Below, piece after piece: positions 7,921-14,269 of a stretch of DNA of 64,000 nt (positions within the stretch are counted from its first letter, which is position 1; every line of letters begins with the position of its first letter). Made by a program: the position numbers and the translations under genes. The notes beneath the pieces were generated by a model. It ran no database searches and had not been told where the DNA came from. It saw only the letters and a list, made by a program, of their open reading frames with translations. Source of the DNA: Cytophagales bacterium (GTDB lineage: Bacteria > Bacteroidota > Bacteroidia > Cytophagales > Cyclobacteriaceae); contig JADBYQ010000018.1 in the NCBI GenBank assembly GCA_020402945.1, forward strand, positions 62,001 to 126,000, in the 5' to 3' direction.

Positions 7921-7965
7921 GATAAACTCACCCTTATAAAGAAGTTAGCGGTAATGTAGCGAGAC
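7921..7965 (+). other. Putative array-start recombination site (attI-like), copy 1
   Basis: The segment CCTTATAAAGAAGTTAGCG, with GTTAGCG at 7944-7950, is followed by an aligned GTAATGTAGCGAGACAC region. It is homologous to 13262-13303 (CCTTATAAAGGAGTTATGC). Both lie between an integrase remnant and the first cassette gene, where an attI core G^TTRRRY would be expected. There is no left-hand inverted-repeat partner, which is typical of attI rather than attC. Confidence 0.5.
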
Positions 7966-7975
7966 ACCACGAAAT

Positions 7976-8548
7976 ATGACAGAACTTGAACAATACATAA
8001 AATCTTACTTTGGAGTAGTTGCAATTGATGACTTGAAAACAATAGTTTCGTTATTCAAATTGACACCTATTAAAAAAGGAGAATTTTTATTGAAATCGGG
8101 CAAACGTTGCGACAAATTAAGTTTCGTACAATCAGGACTTTTGAGAATGTTTATTTCGACAGACGAGAAAGAGATAACCCAATGGATTTCTACAAAAGGC
8201 TATTTTTCGACCGACTTATCCAGTTTTGTATTTGAAACCCCGTCTCGTTGGACAATTCAAGCATTAGTTGACACCGAACTTTACACAATAACAAAAGATG
8301 ACTATAAAAAAATTGGGGATTTAGTTCCAAAATGGAGTGAACTTGAAAAGTTGTTTCTAATCCGTTGCTTTATAATTTTGGAGGATAGAATTTTTAGCCA
8401 CTTATCTATGACAGCCGAAGAAAGGTATAATTTTTTCTTTAAAAATAACAGAGAACTTTTTAATCAAGTGCCTTTGCAGTTCATTGCTTCACTGCTTGGA
8501 ATGACCCCCGAAACATTTAGTAGAATTAGAAAAAAACAACTATCATGA
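7976..8548 (+). CDS. Crp/Fnr family transcriptional regulator (cassette 1)
   Basis: The 190-residue protein has an N-terminal cyclic-nucleotide-binding-like beta barrel (about 15-110, with FLLKSGKRCDKLSFVQSGLLR) and a C-terminal helix-turn-helix (PLQFIASLLGMTPETFSRIRKK, about 166-187). This matches the large group of Bacteroidota Crp/Fnr-like regulators that lack most phosphosugar-contacting residues, so a bound ligand is unlikely or unknown. The HTH-containing domain is short. It is the first gene after the array-start site and is followed by an SRPBCC-family gene in the same A+T-rich cassette. The targets are unknown; regulation of the neighbouring cassette genes is possible but not shown. 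Confidence 0.85.
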   Translation: MTELEQYIKSYFGVVAIDDLKTIVSLFKLTPIKKGEFLLKSGKRCDKLSFVQSGLLRMFISTDEKEITQWISTKGYFSTDLSSFVFETPSRWTIQALVDTELYTITKDDYKKIGDLVPKWSELEKLFLIRCFIILEDRIFSHLSMTAEERYNFFFKNNRELFNQVPLQFIASLLGMTPETFSRIRKKQLS

Positions 8549-8621
8549 TTTCTTGATATTTGTCAAGAGCAAAATACGTATTCCGTTAGACCTTTGTGGC
8601 GTAATTATAAAACGAAACAAA

Positions 8622-9110
8622 ATGAAGTATCTAACAACAATTAGTTTAATCACATTTTTAAGCGCAACAGCAACGGCAAAAGAAATCAAAACAGAAATTT
8701 TAATAAACGCAACTCCTGAAAAAGTTTGGGCAATTCTTACCGACTTTGAGAATTATCCAAATTGGAATCCATTTATAAAATTAATAAAAGGAGAAGTGAA
8801 AATTGGTAATAAGATTATAGTGAAAATTGAGCCGCCAGAAGCAAAAGGAATGACTTTTAAACCGAAAATACTAACATTTGAAACCAACAAAGAATTAAGT
8901 TGGCTTGGGCATTTATTGTTTGCAGGACTTTTTGACGGAAAACACAAATTTGAACTTATTGACAACGGAGATGGAACAACAACATTTAGACAAAGCGAAA
9001 AATTTAAAGGTGTTCTTGTTCCACTTTTCAAAAAACAACTTGATAATAACACCAAAAAAGGATTTGAAGAAATGAACAGAAAATTGAAAGAGATAGCAGA
9101 ACGAAAATAA
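8622..9110 (+). CDS. SRPBCC family protein with signal peptide (cassette 1)
   Basis: The frame opens upstream at 8553, but ATG 8622 gives a clean signal peptide (MKYLTTISLITFLSATATA), so this start is chosen. The mature part has the SRPBCC/START-like signature INATPEKVWAILTDFENYPNWNPFI (about residues 26-50, given in two motifs: ATPEKVWAIL and YPNWNPF) and the C-terminal helix with KKGFEEMNRKLKEIAE. This fold binds lipids or other hydrophobic ligands in a deep cavity; many members are polyketide cyclase or dehydrase-like. Export of an SRPBCC protein is less common. It ends 7 bases before the first attC-like site. Confidence 0.82.
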   Translation: MKYLTTISLITFLSATATAKEIKTEILINATPEKVWAILTDFENYPNWNPFIKLIKGEVKIGNKIIVKIEPPEAKGMTFKPKILTFETNKELSWLGHLLFAGLFDGKHKFELIDNGDGTTTFRQSEKFKGVLVPLFKKQLDNNTKKGFEEMNRKLKEIAERK

Positions 9111-9117
9111 ACATTAC

Positions 9118-9249
9118 CGCTAACAGGCGTTTGGCAAAAAACGATGTTGAATGGTTAATTGAACATTCTGCCTAGTATCAACTTTTGTGCTGGGTAGACA
9201 GTTTAGTGCTTTGAAATCGTCTTCTTCACCAAGCGCCAAAACGTTAGCC
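9118..9249 (+). other. attC-like recombination site 1
   Basis: The outer boxes are GCTAAC (9119-9124) and GTTAGC (9243-9248). The second stem is GGCGTTTGG against CCAAGCGCC with one G-T mismatch. The 5' spacer is one base (A) and the 3' spacer five bases (AAAAC), so the folded strand has an asymmetric bulge as in integron attC sites. Box-to-box length is 130 bp. Confidence 0.75.
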
Positions 9250-9290
9250 GTCATTGACAAACATCACAATAAGAAAAAATAACTTTATAA

Positions 9291-9773
9291 ATGGAAGAAT
9301 CAAAAACGAAGAAATTACACTTTTTACTTGGAACTTGGAAAGGAAATGGAAAAGGAAAATTTCCAACTATCACTTCATTTGAATACAGAGAAGTTTTGAC
9401 ATTTAGTATTGACGGTTTGAATGACCTGATACATTATGAACAGAAAACTTGGCTAACTCATAATGAGACTCCATCACATTGGGAGAGTGGATTTATTAAA
9501 CCTGTAGAAAATGAAGAAAACTATTTTGAAATATCAAATTCACAAGATAGTGGGCGAGTGGAAGTTTTGAAAGGAGAATTGGCTAGTAGTGGAGAATTGC
9601 ATACTTTACATTTCAAAATGAAGCTTATTCAAAATGACCCTCGAATGGTAAATAGCGAAAGAATTTTTACAATTAATCAAAATGAACTTTCATATGTGAT
9701 GAAAATGACTACTAAAAATACTCCTGAACATCAACAACACTTAGCGAGTTCATTAAAAAGACAACCAGAATGA
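9291..9773 (+). CDS. Nitrobindin-like FABP-fold heme-binding protein (cassette 2)
   Basis: The 160-residue protein resembles the nitrobindin/THAP4 C-terminal family, a ten-stranded beta barrel that binds heme and isomerises peroxynitrite in characterised relatives. It shows the LLGTWKGNGKGKFPT N-terminal motif (GxWxGxGxGxYP type, about 12-26), SFEYREVLTF (about 29), WESGFIKP (about 66) and a late YVMKMTTKNTPEHQQHL segment. The axial His of nitrobindins lies near the C-terminus, and HQQHL is a candidate position. It overlaps the next gene by 4 bases (ATGA), so the two are translationally coupled and moved together in one cassette. Confidence 0.72.
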   Translation: MEESKTKKLHFLLGTWKGNGKGKFPTITSFEYREVLTFSIDGLNDLIHYEQKTWLTHNETPSHWESGFIKPVENEENYFEISNSQDSGRVEVLKGELASSGELHTLHFKMKLIQNDPRMVNSERIFTINQNELSYVMKMTTKNTPEHQQHLASSLKRQPE

Positions 9774-10342
9774 AATCAGCATCAATTGTAGCATTTGACA
9801 ACTTTACAGACATAGATGTTTTCTTAGCTTGGGATTTACTTAATAGAGTAAAAGAAAAACATAACGACTTTGAAGTTAAATTAATAGGTACAGCTGAATA
9901 TCATACTTCGGCTTGTGGAATAGAACTTAAAATGCAAGGAAAAATCGGAACTGCACAAAATGCAGACTTGGTTTTTTTTGCTAGCGGACCAGGCACACGA
10001 AAATTATACAAGGATAAAGAATATTTAAATCAGTTCAATCTAAATTCTGAAAGACAAATTATATGTTCAATGTGTTCAGGTGCTTTGATTTTGGGAGGCT
10101 TAGGAGTTTTGAATGGTCTAACAGCGACAACTTATCCAACAGCGTTTAACGAGTTGAAAGAACTTGGAATATCAGTTGTTGAAGATAGTCACTTAGTAAC
10201 TCATAATAATATTGGAACAGCGGCAGGTTGTTTAGCAGCTGTTGACTTAATTAGTTGGGCAATTAAAAAATTGTACAATGAAAACACAAGTGAATATATA
10301 GTAAATTCAGTAAGACCCGTTGGACAATACAAAATAGAATAA
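9770..10342 (+). CDS. DJ-1/PfpI family protein (cassette 2)
   Basis: The 190-residue protein is a DJ-1/PfpI (class I glutamine amidotransferase-like) member of the isocyanide-hydratase/ThiJ type. The nucleophile elbow is ICSMCSGALILGGLG, with Cys at about 104 followed by GA, and the C-terminal part has THNNIGTAAGCLAAVDLISW, where the loop after TAAG is typical. The N-terminal strand reads SIVAFDNFTDIDVFLAWDLL. Family activities range from glyoxalase III and isocyanide hydratase to chaperone, so the substrate is not assigned. The start overlaps the stop of the nitrobindin-like gene (ATGA). It ends 10 bases before the second attC-like site. Confidence 0.85.
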   Translation: MKSASIVAFDNFTDIDVFLAWDLLNRVKEKHNDFEVKLIGTAEYHTSACGIELKMQGKIGTAQNADLVFFASGPGTRKLYKDKEYLNQFNLNSERQIICSMCSGALILGGLGVLNGLTATTYPTAFNELKELGISVVEDSHLVTHNNIGTAAGCLAAVDLISWAIKKLYNENTSEYIVNSVRPVGQYKIE

Positions 10343-10351
10343 ACAACGAAC

Positions 10352-10483
10352 GGCTAACAAGGTATTGCCAAAAGTGGGGCAGACGTGCTTCTATGACACT
10401 TTTGTGCATAACCGAACATTAGTTTTTCAAATCAATAGTAGTGCTGAAAAGCCCCGCCTTTGGCAATACCCAAAACGTTAGCG
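10352..10483 (+). other. attC-like recombination site 2
   Basis: This is the cleanest site. Boxes are GCTAAC (10353-10358) and GTTAGC (10477-10482). The inner stem GGTATTGCCAAA (10361-10372) pairs perfectly with TTTGGCAATACC (10459-10470) and continues as G-T/GGGGC pairs. Spacers are 2 bases on the 5' side and 6 (CAAAAC) on the 3' side. Box-to-box length is 130 bp. Confidence 0.82.
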
Positions 10484-10498
10484 GGCATTGTAAAAGAA

Positions 10499-11071
10499 AT
10501 GAAGAAAGTATATTTAAATATAATTCCGAAACTTGGTGTTCTTCAAGATTTTGACATTGCAGAAGCTTCAAATCTATTTTTCCTCAAAATATTAAAGAAA
10601 GATCAGTGCATAGTAAGACCAGGTACTAATTCGCAGTATATTTATTTTCTATTGTCAGGTTTAGTTTACTCGCATACCATTGAAGAAAAAATAAACTGGT
10701 ATGAATTTGAAGGACAATCATTCGCAGATATTGAAAGTGTATTTTTTAATAAACAATGTGACCAATATATTCGGTGTGCTGAAGATTCTTCGGTCGTATC
10801 TATTAGTAAAGACAACCTTTTATATTTGGTTAAAACAAATCATAAATGGGCAGTTTGGTATGCTTTATTTCTAGAGGAAATCATTCAAAGAATGTATTAT
10901 TATTACAAAAACCTATTAGTTAAAGACGCATCCCAACGTTACAGTGAATTAATAGAACTACATCCGGAGATTATTCAGCGAATACCTTTAGGACATATTG
11001 CATCATACCTTGGCATATCTCAAGTCAGCCTAAGTAGAATCAGAGCAGGTAGGCAGACGAAAAAGTCTTGA
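10499..11071 (+). CDS. Crp/Fnr family transcriptional regulator (cassette 3)
   Basis: The longest frame starts with a TTG at 10460 inside the attC-like site, so ATG 10499 is preferred (MKKVYLNIIPKLG). The protein has a cyclic-nucleotide-binding-like domain (about 25-115, with CIVRPGTNSQYIYFLLSGLVYSH in pieces) and a C-terminal HTH (LGHIASYLGISQVSLSRIRAG, about 168-188). It is a distant paralogue of the cassette 1 regulator. The ligand and targets are unknown. It is the first of three same-strand genes between attC-like sites 2 and 3. Confidence 0.82.
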   Translation: MKKVYLNIIPKLGVLQDFDIAEASNLFFLKILKKDQCIVRPGTNSQYIYFLLSGLVYSHTIEEKINWYEFEGQSFADIESVFFNKQCDQYIRCAEDSSVVSISKDNLLYLVKTNHKWAVWYALFLEEIIQRMYYYYKNLLVKDASQRYSELIELHPEIIQRIPLGHIASYLGISQVSLSRIRAGRQTKKS

Positions 11072-11145
11072 CGTTTTTAACATATGTAAAAGGAAATCTT
11101 ACTGCGGTAATTTACCTTTGAACTTATATTAAACAGTTTAGAATA

Positions 11146-11499
11146 ATGACAATTCAATTTTTGTTTGCAATAGTTTTTTGCTTCTCCTATACTTCTGAAA
11201 ATGCTTTAATAGGAAGTTGGAAAACTGAATTAGATAATTCTGTAGTAAAAATAGAAATGAAAAATAATGTATTTGAAGGTGTAATTATTAAATCAGATGA
11301 ACCCAAGTATATTGGCGTAAAAATTATTAAATCAGTTTATAAATTTGAAGGAAAATATAAGTGTCAGATCTATGATCCTAAGGTGAAAAAGTATTTTGAT
11401 GCAACAATAGAGTTAATAAATGAAAGTAAGCTTGAGGTAAAGGCATCATGTTGCTTTGGTCTATTCAGTAAAACCTATATTTGGGAAAGACAATATTGA
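11146..11499 (+). CDS. DUF2147-like exported protein (cassette 3)
   Basis: The 117-residue protein has an N-terminal hydrophobic segment (IQFLFAIVFCFSY) that looks like a signal peptide, followed by a lipocalin-like beta-rich domain. It follows the DUF2147 pattern: LIGSWKTELDNS, VFEGVIIK, KCQIYDPKVKKYFDATIEL and a C-terminal LFSKTYIWERQ, the family's usual GxxWxR-type ending. DUF2147 proteins are secreted and of unknown function in Bacteroidota. No attC-like site separates it from the Crp-like gene (74 bases) or from the membrane-protein gene (35 bases), so all three travel in one unit. Confidence 0.65.
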   Translation: MTIQFLFAIVFCFSYTSENALIGSWKTELDNSVVKIEMKNNVFEGVIIKSDEPKYIGVKIIKSVYKFEGKYKCQIYDPKVKKYFDATIELINESKLEVKASCCFGLFSKTYIWERQY

Positions 11500-11534
11500 T
11501 TCTTCTTATATTATCATAATCAAAACATTAACAA

Positions 11535-12113
11535 ATGATAAAATCGCATAGCAATAAGATCAAAGTTCATCGATTATTAAGAGAGCTTTTCGGACTTGAG
11601 ACGACAAGATTTGACTTATTGGCAATTATAATAAGTGCTGTGTCATTTGCTGCATTGACGCTGATTCTCAACTCAAATTCAGCCGCTTTAGCCACTAAAG
11701 CAATAGTGCTGATAATACTCGCACTTGACATTGGTGGTGGCGTTGTGGCAAACTTTACAACAGGAACAAACAATTATTATGCTGAGTCATTACAGAAAAG
11801 ATATCTTTTTGTTGTTTTTCATCTATTACAGCCATCAGTTCTCATTTGGATCTTTCCAAATGAGTTATTAGCGATTTTGGGAGTATCGATTTTTACTCTG
11901 ACAAGTTCACTCATTGTATTGAACATAAAAAAGAATTACAATCAAAGAATAATTGCTGTAACACTTTTGCTTTTGTCCTTAATTCTATCAACTATTTTGA
12001 ATTATACCGACCCATTGGCACAAGTGATAATGCAACTCTTTTCGGTAAAACTCATTTTGGCATTTAGTGTAAATTGGACTGCAAATGACAAAGATGAAAA
12101 AAAAGGAATGTAA
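11535..12113 (+). CDS. Uncharacterised integral membrane protein (cassette 3)
   Basis: The 192-residue protein is not recognised. After a basic N-terminus (KSHSNKIKVHRLLREL) it has about six hydrophobic segments, roughly at residues 27-46, 53-75, 93-108, 112-130, 138-154 and 161-180. The short polar loop TTGTNNYYAESLQKRY lies after the second. There is no signal peptide or catalytic motif that I can identify. It may be a small transporter-like or sensor-like protein, but nothing visible decides. It ends 15 bases before the disrupted third attC-like site. Confidence 0.6.
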   Translation: MIKSHSNKIKVHRLLRELFGLETTRFDLLAIIISAVSFAALTLILNSNSAALATKAIVLIILALDIGGGVVANFTTGTNNYYAESLQKRYLFVVFHLLQPSVLIWIFPNELLAILGVSIFTLTSSLIVLNIKKNYNQRIIAVTLLLLSLILSTILNYTDPLAQVIMQLFSVKLILAFSVNWTANDKDEKKGM

Positions 12114-12128
12114 ATTAATACAACGACC

Positions 12129-12237
12129 CGCAAACAGCCGTTTGGCTCAGTGGCGGGTGACGTTTAATTCCCCGCAGAGTCTCCCGCCTCGGGGACTCTG
12201 CGGAACAACGAGGATGAGCCGAAGGAATGAGCGGCAT
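12129..12237 (+). other. attC-like recombination site 3, degenerate
   Basis: The left box is GCAAAC (12130-12135), with the left arm reading AGCCGTTTGGCTCA. The right arm TGAGCCGAAGGA and a degenerate right end GAGCGGCATGC lie at about 12214-12238 and match the tail of site 4 (GTTAGCGGTCATGC). A 32-bp REP-like hairpin occupies the loop (12172-12203). The site is probably inactive. Confidence 0.5.
12172..12203. repeat. REP-like hairpin, left copy
   Basis: Stem CCGCAGAGTC (12172-12181) pairs with GACTCTGCGG (12194-12203). The 32-bp unit is nearly identical (one mismatch by eye) to the reverse complement of 12489-12520. The two copies flank a decayed REP-associated transposase. Confidence 0.85.
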
Positions 12238-12270
12238 GCTAAAAAATGTCCGTTAGAAGAAAAATAGATG

Positions 12271-12480
12271 AAAAACACGCGATGTACTTTGTCACTTTTG
12301 CCTGAACTCGCTGGCTCCATCTAATTAAAATGGCTAATGCGTATGATAGGGTTTATACATGGTTTGACGATTTGAAAAGCAAGACACTCTGTTGTGGGGT
12401 ATGTGTTTATGCTAAACCATGTACATGCCTTAATTGGATTTCGGACTTTAGTATTGAAAGGGCTGAGATATGACGAAAGA
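12271..12480 (+). pseudogene. Decayed REP-associated tyrosine transposase (HUH, IS200-like) fragment
   Basis: Plus-strand frames give EKHAMYFVTFA, a stop, then TRWLHLIKMANAYDRVYTWFDDLKSK. After a frameshift they give VVGYVFMLNHVHALIGF and KGLRYDER. The HVH in NHVHALIGF is the HUH metal motif of Y1 transposases of the REP-associated (RAYT) group, where the usual text is MPNHVHALI. The N-terminal part and the catalytic-Tyr region are missing or broken by a stop and frameshift, so it is non-functional. It is framed by inverted REP-like hairpins at 12172-12203 and 12489-12520, exactly as expected for a RAYT with its cognate repeats. The right hairpin directly abuts the truncated LOG gene. Confidence 0.75.
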
Positions 12481-12488
12481 CAAATTTG

Positions 12489-12520
12489 CCGCAGAGTCCC
12501 CGGGGCGGGAGACTCTGCGG
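12489..12520. repeat. REP-like hairpin, right copy (inverted)
   Basis: CCGCAGAGTC (12489-12498) pairs with GACTCTGCGG (12511-12520). It is inverted relative to 12172-12203 and lies at the junction with the truncated LOG copy. Confidence 0.85.
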
Positions 12521-12523
12521 AGA

Positions 12524-12990
12524 AATAAAATCACTTTGCGCACAAAGAAATAATCGAATGTGATCAATTTATCCGGATCGATGTAGATATTTCCTTTTTG
12601 CTCGTGGGGCAGATAAATATTTAAGCCCACCGATTTTCCTCCCGCTTTCATTGCGCCTTTATTTCCTGCCTCCATGATGCCGGGGCCGCCTCCGGTGATG
12701 ACGCCATACCCATGTTGAACGAGGCGCTCAGCAATTTCTTCTGCCATTTTATAAAACGGGTTCGTAGGTTTGATGCGAGCCGATCCGAAGATCGTAACGC
12801 AGGGCCCGATTTTCGCCATTTTCTCGAAGCCGTTTACAAACTCGCTCATCACTTTGAAAATCACCCACGAGTCGGAACTTTTGATCTCGGCCCAGTCTTT
12901 ATCTTTAAATGCCTTGCGGATGCGGTGTTCTTCTTCCAATGGTAGCGGAGCTACTGCTTTGTTTGTTTTCTTTGTTTGTTTTTTGCTCAT
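12524..12990 (-). pseudogene. Truncated second copy of the LOG family gene
   Basis: The first about 155 codons are a copy of the 6889-7644 gene. From residue 15 to the break the protein is identical, including the GGGPGIMEAGNKGA motif. Homology stops at VRKVI (about 12524-12530), and the frame runs on into the REP hairpin with a foreign tail, FLRRVSRPGDS. The catalytic PGGFGTIDELSE segment is lost. DNA differences from copy 1 are mainly synonymous, so this copy diverged as a working gene before being cut, or was imported from a related genome. The annotated end is the junction; the open frame itself continues to 12448. Confidence 0.85.
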
Positions 12991-13030
12991 GTTACTATTC
13001 GCTTATGGCCGACAAGTTAGAAAAATTAGA

Positions 13031-13171
13031 GAAAGTTTAGCCATCCGACTGCTGGAGGCATACCCTGTCTTACGTAACGTACAGGAACTTTTGAGCCATA
13101 AAAGCAGCAAAACAACTGAACCCAGTCGGTATATCTCCTTTGGGATACCGCAGGCATGCACAATAGATTAA
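13031..13171 (+). pseudogene. C-terminal remnant of a tyrosine recombinase/integrase (copy 2)
   Basis: The frame reads ESLAIRLLEAYPVLRNVQEL followed by [17 protein letters not shown]. It aligns with the family box [31 protein letters not shown]. GH is SH, and the Tyr segment is altered to PSRYISF. It is the homologue of 7685-7804, each copy keeping different family residues. It lies upstream of a truncated LOG copy and just before the array-start site at 13282, the same arrangement as copy 1. It is non-functional because the Arg-His-containing N-terminal two thirds are absent. Confidence 0.72.
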
Positions 13172-13261
13172 TTTCATTCAATGATCTTCCAGATAAAACG
13201 CTTATTTTTAGATGACAGGAAAAACATCCTTAGCAGACCAAATCAGATGGATAAGGATGAC

Positions 13262-13303
13262 AAAGTCATCCTTATAAAGGAGTTATGCCTCATTGTAGGA
13301 CGA
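13262..13303 (+). other. Putative array-start recombination site (attI-like), copy 2
   Basis: CCTTATAAAGGAGTTATGC (GTTATGC at 13282-13288) is homologous to the 7921-7965 segment. It sits between the second integrase remnant and the SDR cassette. GTTATGC is also a near match to the G^TTRRRY core. Confidence 0.45.
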
Positions 13304-13327
13304 CACAACAAACAGACAAAATTAAGA

Positions 13328-14041
13328 ATGAAAAAAGCTATAATAATTGGGGCGACATCTGGAATAGGTAAAGGACTTGCAAAACTTTTAGCTGACAACA
13401 ATTATAAAATTGGCCTGACAGGAAGACGTGTTGAATTACTAAATGAATTAAAAAACGAGAATCCAAATTTTTATATAAAATCATTTGACATCAATGACAC
13501 AAATGTTGTTGGACAGAAATTAGATGAACTTACGACAGAACTTGGCGGACTTGATTTATTAATTATTAGTTCGGGCATTGGCGACATAAATGAAAGCTTA
13601 GATTTTGAAATAGAAAAGCGGACAATAGACACGAATGTATTAGGTTTTACTTGTGTTACAGATTGGACTTTTAACTATTTTGAAAAACAAAAATCAGGAC
13701 ATTTAGTTGCAATAAGTTCTATTGGCGGACTACGTGGTAGCAGACAAGCACCTGCATACAATGCGACAAAAGCCTATCAAATAAATTATCTTGAAGGGTT
13801 AAGACAAAAGGCTAAAAAACTTAATACATCAATTTTTGTGACAGATATTAGGCCTGGACTTGTTGACACAGAAATGGCGAAAGGAGAAGGAATATTTTGG
13901 GTAATGCCTGTTGAAAAAGCAGTTAGACAAATTTTCCAAGCTATAATCGACAAAAAAAAGGTGGCATATGTAACAAGACGCTGGGGACTTATTGCGACAA
14001 TATTAAAACAAATTCCAAGACCGATTTATGACCGAATGTAA
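13328..14041 (+). CDS. Short-chain dehydrogenase/reductase (cassette 4)
   Basis: The open frame begins at 13181 within the array-start region, but the Rossmann fold begins at ATG 13328 (MKKAIIIGATSGIGKGLAKL), which is therefore the chosen start. It shows the TGxxxGIG cofactor loop (GATSGIGKG, residues 8-16), the ISSGIGD segment in place of NNAG, and the catalytic ISSIGG...YNATK Ser/Tyr/Lys set (about 140-158). The C-terminus is basic and lacks a usual substrate-lid signature. The cofactor and substrate cannot be assigned. It is the only gene between the second array-start site and attC-like site 4. Confidence 0.9.
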   Translation: MKKAIIIGATSGIGKGLAKLLADNNYKIGLTGRRVELLNELKNENPNFYIKSFDINDTNVVGQKLDELTTELGGLDLLIISSGIGDINESLDFEIEKRTIDTNVLGFTCVTDWTFNYFEKQKSGHLVAISSIGGLRGSRQAPAYNATKAYQINYLEGLRQKAKKLNTSIFVTDIRPGLVDTEMAKGEGIFWVMPVEKAVRQIFQAIIDKKKVAYVTRRWGLIATILKQIPRPIYDRM

Positions 14042-14061
14042 CAACATAAAAGAACAACGAA

Positions 14062-14194
14062 GGCATAACACGGGTTTGGCAAAAGTGGCGGTTCAGTGCT
14101 CCGCAGACACATTTGTGGTTAATCAAAGTTTAGTTCTCCGCATCAACATTTGTGGTGAAAATCGCCACCTTCGCCAAGCCCGAAAACGTTAGCG
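14062..14194 (+). other. attC-like recombination site 4
   Basis: Boxes are GCATAAC (14063-14069) and GTTAGC (14188-14193). Stem CGGGTTTGGCAAAAGTGGCG (14071-14090) pairs with CGCCACCTTCGCCAAGCCCG (14163-14182) with three mismatches. The 3' spacer is AAAAC, and the loop contains TTTGTGGTTAATC. Confidence 0.8.
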
Positions 14195-14269
14195 GTCATG
14201 CTAAAAAAGCAGACACGATTAAACCTGACAGAACATTGAACATCTAAAGACTACAAAGAATTAAATGAA

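Noticed and set aside
7770..8042. Minus-strand frame of 90 codons between the LOG gene and the first cassette regulator
   Set aside because: It is antisense to the integrase remnant and the start of the Crp-like gene, with no recognisable domain. The plus-strand reading explains the region better.
12448..12523. C-terminal tail of the truncated LOG frame (FLRRVSRPGDS...)
   Set aside because: This is read-through across the breakpoint into the REP hairpin and transposase remnant; it is not a real protein end.
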